Below are positions 14,188-20,245 of a stretch of 22,711 nt of DNA, in pieces. The DNA comes from a virus. The notes under the pieces are model-generated. The model saw only the letters and a program-made list of their open reading frames with translations, was not told the DNA's origin and did no database searches. Numbering within the stretch: position 1 is the stretch's first letter; each line of letters starts with the position of its first letter. The translations under genes were made by a program, and so were the position numbers. The stretch spans positions 1 through 22,711 of the IMG/VR virus record IMGVR_UViG_3300014887_000097; one strand, written 5' to 3'.

Positions 14188-16043
14188 CATTGCTCTCTAG
14201 ACACTTTCACTGTCAATTCGTTTTTAGACACTTTCACCTCACAGATTCTGTCTCTCACTTTGATTGTGAAATCAAATTCCTCTATTCCTAGTTCTGTAAC
14301 GGCATAGGATAAAATGCTTAAGTAATAAGAGCGAGCTATTATTTCTAAAGCCAAAACCAAATTAATCCCATTTTTCTCCAAAAATGAAACGGCTTGGCCC
14401 AATTGCGATGATATCTCAAATGTTCCAACAATTTTTTCTTCTCCCACCAAAAGATTCATAACTCTTGGTCTTATTATTGGATGTAGCCGATCTTCAGATT
14501 CGACACCAAACTTCCCAGTAAGAGACGCATCTAAAAGACTAAAAAATTTGGTAAAAGCAAAGAGGGAAGCCATTTCCATAATACTTTGCAAAATATTGAA
14601 ATTCACTGAAGCCGTCTTATCTAGTTTCAACAAATTGTAAGATTGCAAAATTTGCTCTAAATAGCTTAGCTTCTCTTCTGCCAAAATTGCTACTGAAGAA
14701 ATATCAACATCTATGTAACTTAAATAGTTGGAGCAAGATATATTGCTTAAAGCTGATTTGACTTGCTTTATAAATTCAAAAGCAAAAATTTCAAACTCTG
14801 ACATTTCAAATCTGCTCAATATTTTTTCAGACAAAACTGAATAAGTTCTTATATTTTCTAATATTTTCAGTGTGTTTACAATAGACTCATCTATGTAATT
14901 TAGTGTTTGGAAGAAACCCAAAGCTTTTAGCGTGTTTTTCAAAACATTGTTAATAGACAACACAATTGTATTGGACGAGCTGATTTTAATGAATTCGGAA
15001 TTCTTTTGGTTTAAAACAAGAGAATGTTGGCTTTTAACCCCATGTCTAGAAAAATCTTCGTTAGCTAAATTTAAGATCAAAAATAATTTGTTTCGATCTT
15101 TCAACAAAAGATCACTTATCGTTTGATGGTGAAGAGACAAAGGACCTGCGCCCAAGTCATCTGGTCTTATTACCTCTCGCATCTCGACTCCCATTTCAAT
15201 TTGAGGCTTAGAAACCAACTCAGGATTAAAGACCTCGCTACAAGACAATTCGTAAATTTGACCAGCCGCCTCACTCGCCCACCACTCCAGTCCTGGCCAA
15301 AGGAAAAAGGCATAAGGGTATATATGTAAAAACTCTATTTCTTCCTTTTTTAATTCTCTTTTCCAAAGATAAAAAATTATCATTTCTCCTCCTAAATCTT
15401 TTGTTAAATCATAAGGAACAATTCCTAAATGAGCATTCATATTCATACTTGTACTCAAACTAGAAGGTCCAGAAATAGGGCTATTAGAATCCTCGATACC
15501 ATTTATATATAATCTCATCATAGAATTGCCTAAAGTTGCTGCAATTGTCTGTTTAACTCCTAATTTTTTGCTATCTGTGCTAGCTTCAAGACGATATTGT
15601 GTTGAATTTACTGCTATATACCAGCTAATACAATTATCTCTTGATACGCCTTGATAATCACCAAATAACAAAACAGTTTCATCATACCAAGTTGAACTGT
15701 TAATACATTTACAAAAAAGTGCTTCATCTGCTGTAGCTTTCTTAAAACTGCAAACAGTAAAAATAGAAAGTTCTGTCAAACCATTAATTATATCAAAAGG
15801 ACCTAAATCGACATAATCATCAGTTCCATCAAAATCAAGCATTCCTGCGTTCCATATAGCTCCATTTACATTTCCTATTTTATCCACAGACAAAGCAAGA
15901 TTATTCACTAAAGTTCCCATATTCTCATTCATTACCCAACACCCAATCAGCCTACGGGTAATCGGATGACTCCAATCTATTCCCGCCCCCATTGGGGGTT
16001 TTTGCCAAGGAAATGGATTGCTAAATGGTAACGCAAATCTCAT
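14187..16043 (-). CDS. LamG-domain adhesin-like protein
   Basis: 618 aa. Residues about 20-265 form a concanavalin/LamG domain: SHPITRRLIGCWVMNENMG, GMLDFDGTDDYVDLG, LSIFTVCSFKK, RLYINGIEDS, LGGEMIIFYLWKRELKKEEI. Such domains bind carbohydrate and are common in phage fibres and host-recognition proteins. Residues 330-560 are a long serine/leucine/isoleucine-rich helical region with no recognised domain; the last part again has beta strands ending in EVKVSKNELTVKVS. It is noticeably more AT-rich by eye than the capsid genes. It starts 2 nt after the preceding stop. It probably acts in adsorption together with the next two genes. Confidence 0.78.
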   Translation of the reverse strand: MRFALPFSNPFPWQKPPMGAGIDWSHPITRRLIGCWVMNENMGTLVNNLALSVDKIGNVNGAIWNAGMLDFDGTDDYVDLGPFDIINGLTELSIFTVCSFKKATADEALFCKCINSSTWYDETVLLFGDYQGVSRDNCISWYIAVNSTQYRLEASTDSKKLGVKQTIAATLGNSMMRLYINGIEDSNSPISGPSSLSTSMNMNAHLGIVPYDLTKDLGGEMIIFYLWKRELKKEEIEFLHIYPYAFFLWPGLEWWASEAAGQIYELSCSEVFNPELVSKPQIEMGVEMREVIRPDDLGAGPLSLHHQTISDLLLKDRNKLFLILNLANEDFSRHGVKSQHSLVLNQKNSEFIKISSSNTIVLSINNVLKNTLKALGFFQTLNYIDESIVNTLKILENIRTYSVLSEKILSRFEMSEFEIFAFEFIKQVKSALSNISCSNYLSYIDVDISSVAILAEEKLSYLEQILQSYNLLKLDKTASVNFNILQSIMEMASLFAFTKFFSLLDASLTGKFGVESEDRLHPIIRPRVMNLLVGEEKIVGTFEISSQLGQAVSFLEKNGINLVLALEIIARSYYLSILSYAVTELGIEEFDFTIKVRDRICEVKVSKNELTVKVSREQ

Positions 16044-16045
16044 GG

Positions 16046-16453
16046 TTAAGCTGTCGTTAATCTATATGGTGTTACTCTTACTTCTACATCTATACTATCT
16101 GTCGAACCACTTGCTTCTAAATGAACCTTAAAATACTTACATAAGCCTACAAAGTAAGTATAAATTCTTTCTCCACCATCCTTTTTTTCAATCTGTCCAG
16201 CTGGTTGTTGCTCTTCTTCATCACCATCGAAAGTAGAGGAGTTAGAATATTTTGTGCTGAAGTTTAAATCATCAGTGGGAGATGCTGGAAAAGTAGCTTT
16301 TATCGTCACCATTGCACCGTGATAGCCGTTTGTGGCCAAATCGATGACATCAGAATCTACTCCTGTAGTTCCACTTATATCAGCATCCGAACCACCATAA
16401 GCATCAGTCTGATAAACAATCTGTTCTGTTCCCCATTCTACTTTAAAAGCCAT
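16046..16453 (-). CDS. Small beta-rich virion-type protein (unknown)
   Basis: 135 aa, all beta by appearance: AFKVEWGTEQIVYQTDAYGGSD, AMVTIKATFPASPTDDLNFSTKYS and a C-terminal IDVEVRVTPYRLTT. No cysteine pair or enzyme motif is seen. GGGGGT lies 9 nt before the ATG. It stands 3 nt after the preceding gene and 2 nt before the LamG gene. The pattern of a glycine/serine-rich strand protein next to fibre genes fits a decoration, baseplate or fibre accessory protein, but the family is not recognised. Confidence 0.58.
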   Translation of the reverse strand: MAFKVEWGTEQIVYQTDAYGGSDADISGTTGVDSDVIDLATNGYHGAMVTIKATFPASPTDDLNFSTKYSNSSTFDGDEEEQQPAGQIEKKDGGERIYTYFVGLCKYFKVHLEASGSTDSIDVEVRVTPYRLTTA

Positions 16454-16456
16454 CTA

Positions 16457-16735
16457 TTATACCCCCAAGTCTTTTTTAATCTCCTCAATCATAGAGGCAG
16501 CAACAGTTTTTAATTGGATGTATTCGTCTATTTCTGCTTTCGCAATAGCTGCTTCAGATTTAAGCATTTCCAAAATAAGAGTCTTGGCATCTTCTCTTTT
16601 CCAATTGATGCGAGCAGAAAAATCTCTCTTTTCTACAACCTCATTTGTAACGTCGTCGACATACTGAAGTGTCAAAGTTATGGTTACGATATTGTTATGT
16701 TTTGAAACCCTTGGGTTTACGATTTGATATGCCAT
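16457..16735 (-). CDS. Unknown small protein (92 aa)
   Basis: ATG with GGAGGTG 7 nt upstream, located inside the end of the preceding gene (41-nt overlap). N-terminal half is beta (HNNIVTITLTLQYVDD), C-terminal half a long helix (KTLILEMLKSEAAIAKAEIDEYIQLKTVAASMIEEIKKDL). No family recognised. Its codon pattern and strong ribosome binding site make it a real gene in the head-tail region. Confidence 0.58.
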   Translation of the reverse strand: MAYQIVNPRVSKHNNIVTITLTLQYVDDVTNEVVEKRDFSARINWKREDAKTLILEMLKSEAAIAKAEIDEYIQLKTVAASMIEEIKKDLGV

Positions 16736-16916
16736 CTTTTATCACCTCCACATGGAAATATTTTTTCAATAAAGATATAGTATTTTCACAATCTCCTTTA
16801 CTTCCTTCAGTAATAAGTCCTAAAGCTTTCTTTTCTTTGAGATCTTTTATTTTTACATAAGTGTATTCCATATACAACTTCCAAACATTTTCTTTCTTTG
16901 TGAGGATGAGCCTCAT
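16695..16916 (-). CDS. Unknown small protein (58 or 73 aa)
   Basis: The frame from 16916 has no ribosome binding site close to its ATG; an internal ATG at 16871 has GGAAG 7-8 nt upstream and would give 58 aa. Lysine-rich with a CENTISLLKKYF segment. It overlaps the next gene by 41 nt. No homology is recognised; it may be a small head-region protein. Confidence 0.45.
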   Translation of the reverse strand: MRLILTKKENVWKLYMEYTYVKIKDLKEKKALGLITEGSKGDCENTISLLKKYFHVEVIKDGISNRKPKGFKT

Positions 16917-16925
16917 TAAGCCAGA

Positions 16926-17258
16926 TCAACCACTCCAGCCAATCAAATTGATGAAGCTGGTTCCCGTGTTGGGTGCTTTCACTTTAGCCGAAACAGCCGT
17001 GCCCACAGATCCTTTCAACGCTGGGTCAAAAGGCTCAGACACTCGCTGGTTGGCAGAGGAGTTTATTTGCCACAAATAAGCAGTGCCATTCAAAATCTCT
17101 ACTTCAAAGTTTTCGCTGCTAACTGCATCAATTTTGGAAACAAAATGGTGAAATGGAGAATTGGCTGGTTTGGTTACAGTCAATGTTCCAGATCCTCTGA
17201 GGGTCAAACACCATCCATCTTCTTTGCTCATTATGATTTGCCAATATTGACGACTCAT
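16926..17258 (-). CDS. Unknown beta-rich head-region protein (110 aa)
   Basis: The ATG at 17258 shares a base with the previous stop (TGATG), with AGGAGAAGG just upstream. The protein starts MSRQYWQIIMSKEDGWCLTL and continues in strands (SGTLTVTKPANS, NFEVEILNGTAYLWQINSS) to a final TGTSFINLIGWSG. It looks like a small beta-sandwich, perhaps a capsid or tail accessory protein. I do not recognise a family. Confidence 0.55.
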   Translation of the reverse strand: MSRQYWQIIMSKEDGWCLTLRGSGTLTVTKPANSPFHHFVSKIDAVSSENFEVEILNGTAYLWQINSSANQRVSEPFDPALKGSVGTAVSAKVKAPNTGTSFINLIGWSG

Positions 17259-17479
17259 CACCTTCTCCTCATTCTAGCCACACTTAAATCTTTGACCAAA
17301 TTTCTGTCCTCTAAAATATGTCTGGATTTTTTAAACTTCAAATCCTTGCGATGAATGGGACGTACCCATCCCAATTCCATATAATATCGAGCTTCTTTTC
17401 TCGTCAATTCGATAATGTCCCCTGGGCGTTGGGGACCTGTAGGATAAGTGACCGAATATTTTAGCACTTCCACATACAT
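17258..17479 (-). CDS. Small post-capsid protein of unknown function (73 aa)
   Basis: Start chosen at the ATG at 17479, because GGAGG is 7 nt upstream; a longer frame from 17512 has no such site. Sequence: VLKYSVTYPTGPQRPGDIIELTRKEARYYMELGWVRP followed (about residue 42 on) by a very basic tail. Short proteins with 'pGd.ieLt..eA..l...G.v.p' often follow capsid genes in phages; their role is unknown. The arginine-rich tail suggests contact with nucleic acid or with the acidic capsid. Confidence 0.6.
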   Translation of the reverse strand: MYVEVLKYSVTYPTGPQRPGDIIELTRKEARYYMELGWVRPIHRKDLKFKKSRHILEDRNLVKDLSVARMRRR

Positions 17480-17521
17480 ACACGACCTCCAAAAGGCTCT
17501 CTTGGAGCTCAATCAAATGCA

Positions 17522-18433
17522 TTAGCTCAACACGTTGGTTAAGAGATAACCTGCATCAGGACAAAGAATTTTGGGATCGTAATTGCACAAGCAGCGAATC
17601 CACTCACCCTCTCTCTCTTCGTCCCTCCAGGTCTGTACCAAAAAGTTTCTCTTGGAATGGATGAACGTACGCCCTAATGTTACGGTGTCAGCAGGGTTGA
17701 CATAAGCCACTACCACTGTGTCGCCCCAAACAAAGTCCATATCCACGCTCAAGCCTTCCTTTGCTTTGTTGTAAACAGCTGGACATACAACCACCTGTAA
17801 ATCCCAAAGCTGAGCAGGTAAACCACCTTTGGTTAACAATTCTCGGCTAGTATACTTGATGAGTTCTTTGACTTGGTTGGTTTTTGCTAATGCAGTTTCA
17901 ACTTCAGGAGTCATATAAATGACATTGGGCATGCGACCAATTGCTTTGGCAATGGTCATTTTAGCTGTTCTAATATCACCTTGAGGGTCTGCATTAGCAG
18001 CATCGTCCCATTTGGTACTAGGAGTGGATGAATTGGTGATTTTGGATGTGACTACATCTTTCACGTCAATTTCCATCCCAAGCTTGATTCGAGAAGTGAG
18101 AAACTTTGTAACATCAGCTTTGAGATTAAACACATTGTCTGCATTAGCTACAGCACGGTCTGTGACGATATCCTTCAGTGCCCTTTCTTTGCATGTATAG
18201 GTATCATAGCTATAGCTGAGGCTTGCTTCTTCAGCTGGAGCACCATCAGCACGAATTGGAGCACCTTTGAAGTAACCGTCCTTTTTGTAAACCTTTATCT
18301 TGTCACTCTCTCTTTGCACGAGAAAAGGTGGCAACAACCTGTCCCAATAGAATTGGTCTTGTCCGTATTGAATTGCAATTTTGGACAAATATACATTGGT
18401 ATGAATATTGCCTGTCTGTACAGTGATTGCCAT
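17522..18433 (-). CDS. Major capsid protein
   Basis: 303 aa. The pattern near the N-terminus (FYWDRLLPPFLVQRESDKIKVY), then APIRADGAPAEEASLSYSYD, TYTCKERALKDIVTDRAVANAD and PADTVTLGRTFIHSKRNF near the end, is that of a HK97-fold capsid protein group seen in Mu-like and other phages. It would form the icosahedral shell. AGGAGG lies 10 nt before the ATG. It follows the decoration-protein gene by 16 nt. The position after scaffold and decoration proteins and its size agree with the call. Confidence 0.88.
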   Translation of the reverse strand: MAITVQTGNIHTNVYLSKIAIQYGQDQFYWDRLLPPFLVQRESDKIKVYKKDGYFKGAPIRADGAPAEEASLSYSYDTYTCKERALKDIVTDRAVANADNVFNLKADVTKFLTSRIKLGMEIDVKDVVTSKITNSSTPSTKWDDAANADPQGDIRTAKMTIAKAIGRMPNVIYMTPEVETALAKTNQVKELIKYTSRELLTKGGLPAQLWDLQVVVCPAVYNKAKEGLSVDMDFVWGDTVVVAYVNPADTVTLGRTFIHSKRNFLVQTWRDEEREGEWIRCLCNYDPKILCPDAGYLLTNVLS

Positions 18434-18449
18434 TACTTTCTCACCTCCT

Positions 18450-19052
18450 TTACACTACACTAGAATTTTTGATATGTCTTTCTCTTGCAATTAATACCCG
18501 AAATTCCTGATTTGGTGTGGTAGCATCCTCTAAAGCATAACCAATCACGGGCTGATCAATCTGGTAAGCCAAAGTGCAATCATAAGCACCACTGAAATAA
18601 ACAGATGTACCTTCAGCTGTCAGATAAATTGGAGTGCCTGTGCCCGAAGCCTTTTTGACTGAGCCTGGAACAGCTTTGTAAGATAAGCTTGCATAACCAG
18701 CAGCTGTACCAGACACATGCTCACCAGAAACAAATGCACTTCTTACCTTACCCACTGTTCCACCACTGTTTGCGTGATCATAGATGACGGGATCTCCTTT
18801 GTTCACTGTTCCTGCCTTGGAGCAAATGACCTTTGCCACCCCTCCACAAGCCACCACAACCCAATTGTTCAATGTGCCTTCATCCTGAAGCACTCCGAAA
18901 ATCAAATCATTTGCACTGTGGAGATATTCACAGGCATCAGCTGTCCCAATAGCCATCCTGACCACGTGGTGTTTGAAGGCTTTGTTTGTAGCATCAATCC
19001 ATTTTAGACTTCTCAAAATCTCAGGATTTTCTCCATACCCAAATCCGCTCAT
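18450..19052 (-). CDS. Capsid decoration protein (DUF2190-like)
   Basis: 200 aa, beta-rich. LIFGVLQDEGTLNNWVVVACGGVAKVICSKAGTVNKGDPVIY (motif at about residues 50-91) and the final PVIGYALEDATTPNQEFRVLI match the pattern of DUF2190 decoration/cement proteins ('G.v...a.aG..V.v...G.....a.g.i..Gd.v' and 'G.ALeda..g..i.vll'). These trimerise on the capsid surface and stabilise the head. AGGAGG lies 10 nt before the ATG. Neighbours are scaffold and capsid genes. Confidence 0.75.
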   Translation of the reverse strand: MSGFGYGENPEILRSLKWIDATNKAFKHHVVRMAIGTADACEYLHSANDLIFGVLQDEGTLNNWVVVACGGVAKVICSKAGTVNKGDPVIYDHANSGGTVGKVRSAFVSGEHVSGTAAGYASLSYKAVPGSVKKASGTGTPIYLTAEGTSVYFSGAYDCTLAYQIDQPVIGYALEDATTPNQEFRVLIARERHIKNSSVV

Positions 19053-19068
19053 TCATATCACCTCCTTC

Positions 19069-19533
19069 CTAAACTTGAATTTTGCCTTCTTTGGCTAATC
19101 TGGCACAAGCCTCTTCAAAACTCAATCCATTTTTCTTTGCCCACTCTTCAACTTCTTCCAAAGTCATTCCAGCCGGTTCGCCAGGCTTCGTGGTTTCAGA
19201 ATGGGTCCTTTCGTCATAGCTGAGCAACACGCTTTCAGGAATGGTTTGAAGTAATTCATCAATCACATCCATCATAGGCTTACCTTCACCATTGTCTTCA
19301 AGTTTGATAACCATATCACGAGAGTTGAGCAATATCTCTTTCACTTTGTCTACCATCGCTGGCCAATAACCTTTGTCCAGGTATTCTTGGCACTTTTTGT
19401 TCACTTGCTCCTCGAATAACTTGCGCTCTGATTCTTTGATTTTCTCTTGAAGTTGTTTATTGGCTTCGGCTAATGCTTTGTTGAGCTCTTCTAGTTTTTT
19501 GACTCTTTCTTCCATTTCCTCTAATCTCTTCAT
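19069..19533 (-). CDS. Possible internal in-frame scaffold product (154 aa)
   Basis: Methionine 112 of the scaffold-like gene (ATG 19533-19531) is preceded by a perfect AGGAGG (19547-19542) with an 8-nt spacer, better than many true starts in this window. Translation from it would give only the coiled-coil and C-terminal domain, as with lambda Nu3 made inside gene C. Sequence-level evidence only. Confidence 0.5.
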   Translation of the reverse strand: MKRLEEMEERVKKLEELNKALAEANKQLQEKIKESERKLFEEQVNKKCQEYLDKGYWPAMVDKVKEILLNSRDMVIKLEDNGEGKPMMDVIDELLQTIPESVLLSYDERTHSETTKPGEPAGMTLEEVEEWAKKNGLSFEEACARLAKEGKIQV

Positions 19534-19866
19534 ATCAATCGCCTCCTCTGCTTTTTTCTTTTTGTCTTCTGGATACTGATACCCTTCTTTCTCAGCAGCC
19601 TCCTTCTTCCTCTTCTCCTCCTCTTCCTCTGGATATTGATATCCTTTTTCAGCAAACAAATATGGACATGCGTGACCGCTCAACATCTGCTCACACTTTT
19701 TAGCCAGCTCTCTCAACTTTTGGCGTTCTTCACCTTTCTTCTTTTTGATGACTTCGGGATATTTGCCATACTCCACCTTTGCCTCTTCTCCCAACTCGAT
19801 CACAATAGGACATTCATCAGTTCCTGCCTTTTTGCAAACTGGCATATCTTTCAAATTATGAGCCAT
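19069..19866 (-). CDS. Capsid scaffold-like coiled-coil protein
   Basis: 265 aa from the ATG at 19866, which has AAGGAGGTG 7 nt upstream; a longer frame from 19902 lacks a site. The N-terminal domain has four cysteines (C11, C19, C58, C67) and a duplicated GYQYPE (75-80 and 95-100), each followed by a charged E/K run. Residues 112-160 are a strong coiled coil (EEMEERVKKLEELNKALAEA), then helices and a C-terminal LEEVEEWAKKNGLSFEEAC. Its position immediately before decoration and capsid genes suggests a scaffold. No protease motif is seen. A second start at codon 112 is likely (see separate entry). Confidence 0.7.
   Translation of the reverse strand: MAHNLKDMPVCKKAGTDECPIVIELGEEAKVEYGKYPEVIKKKKGEERQKLRELAKKCEQMLSGHACPYLFAEKGYQYPEEEEEKRKKEAAEKEGYQYPEDKKKKAEEAIDMKRLEEMEERVKKLEELNKALAEANKQLQEKIKESERKLFEEQVNKKCQEYLDKGYWPAMVDKVKEILLNSRDMVIKLEDNGEGKPMMDVIDELLQTIPESVLLSYDERTHSETTKPGEPAGMTLEEVEEWAKKNGLSFEEACARLAKEGKIQV
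19542..19547 (-). promoter_or_regulatory. Internal ribosome binding site in the scaffold gene
   Basis: AGGAGG inside codons for Glu-Glu-Ala, 8 nt before the in-frame ATG at 19533. Supports a separate short scaffold product. Confidence 0.5.
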
Positions 19867-19878
19867 ACTTCGCACCTC

Positions 19879-19938
19879 CTTCCATTTGAATTTGGGTTTC
19901 ATTGAACCTCTACATTAAATATTATAAATGAATGGAAG
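19879..19938 (-). promoter_or_regulatory. Inverted repeat that can hide the scaffold gene ribosome binding site
   Basis: Eight-base arms CTTCCATT (19938-19931) and AATGGAAG (19886-19879) on the minus strand. The downstream arm overlaps the 5' part of the GGAAGGAGG ribosome binding site. The upstream arm lies before the TATAAT box at 19926-19921 and would be missing from RNA started there. Same plan as at the tail tube gene (2930-2979). Confidence 0.45.
19918..19929 (-). promoter_or_regulatory. Promoter-like box ATTTATAATATT upstream of the head genes
   Basis: Third copy of the 12-mer, with TATAAT at 19926-19921. It lies in the only intergenic stretch of any size (19867-20032), before the scaffold, decoration and capsid genes. 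No good -35 at 16-18 nt. Confidence 0.55.
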
Positions 19939-19959
19939 ACGTACAAAATCAAAACACAA

Positions 19960-19987
19960 ATTGACCGAACACAAAATGATGGTCAAT
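19960..19987. repeat. Inverted repeat ATTGACC/GGTCAAT
   Basis: Seven-base perfect arms (19960-19966 and 19981-19987) with a 14-nt loop. On the minus strand it is followed by T-rich sequence (TTTGTGTTTTGATTTTG), so a weak terminator of the upstream transcript or an operator are both possible. Confidence 0.42.
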
Positions 19988-19990
19988 CGT

Positions 19991-20030
19991 GAAATGAAAT
20001 GAAATGAAATGAAACGAAAAGAAATGAATA
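19991..20030. repeat. Tandem pentanucleotide repeat (GAAAT)
   Basis: Eight five-base units: four perfect GAAAT at 19991-20010, then GAAAC, GAAAA, GAAAT and GAATA. It begins right after the stop of the Com-like gene. Such repeats arise by slippage and may change in number between isolates. Confidence 0.8.
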
Positions 20031-20032
20031 GA

Positions 20033-20245
20033 TTAGAATTTATTGATGCGACCGCAACGTGGACACTTGATTTCTCCTGCTACTCCTCTGACACTGGGTT
20101 TAGCCAAACACTTATGACACCTTTCACAACGAATTTCATGATAAACAGCCAAACAAAAAGTGCCCACATTGGGCAAAACCAAGCAGGGATGACCCAAAAG
20201 ATGATGAGTGAAACTCAGACGGGGAGAATTGATTTTGGATTTCAT
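20033..20245 (-). CDS. Com-like zinc-ribbon protein
   Basis: 70 aa. The second half, EIRCERCHKCLAKP and GEIKCPRCGRINKF, follows the Mu Com pattern (IRC..C.K.L.K, then EI.CPRC.R) and has two CxxC pairs that should bind zinc. Mu Com binds mom mRNA and activates its translation. The ATG at 20245 overlaps the previous stop (ATGA), which gives an N-terminal extension of about 36 residues not found in Com; a longer frame from 20359 lies inside the previous gene and is unlikely. There is no mom-like gene beside it. It may be a translational regulator or a general zinc ribbon. Confidence 0.65.
   Translation of the reverse strand: MKSKINSPRLSFTHHLLGHPCLVLPNVGTFCLAVYHEIRCERCHKCLAKPSVRGVAGEIKCPRCGRINKF

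Noticed and set aside
14211-14216. TTGACA as a -35 for the box at 14176-14187
   Set aside because: The spacing to TATAAT is 26 nt; it also encodes a conserved-looking repeat end of the LamG protein, so it is probably chance.
14199-14238. Direct repeat TAGACACTTTCAC on the plus strand
   Set aside because: It encodes a short KVS-type peptide repeat at the end of the LamG protein; only two copies, so not a CRISPR or variable-region array.
14187-16043. LamG protein as target of a diversity-generating retroelement
   Set aside because: No reverse transcriptase, template repeat or adenine-biased variable region was seen in the window.
16456-16461. TATAAT on the minus strand just before the 135-aa gene
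   Set aside because: It overlaps the stop codon and spacer of a strong ribosome binding site, lacks the 12-mer context of the other boxes, and has no -35 at a usable distance.
19958-19986. Sigma70 promoter TTGACC with CAATTT 17 nt later
   Set aside because: The -10 is poor and the TTGACC is part of an inverted repeat, so no claim is made.
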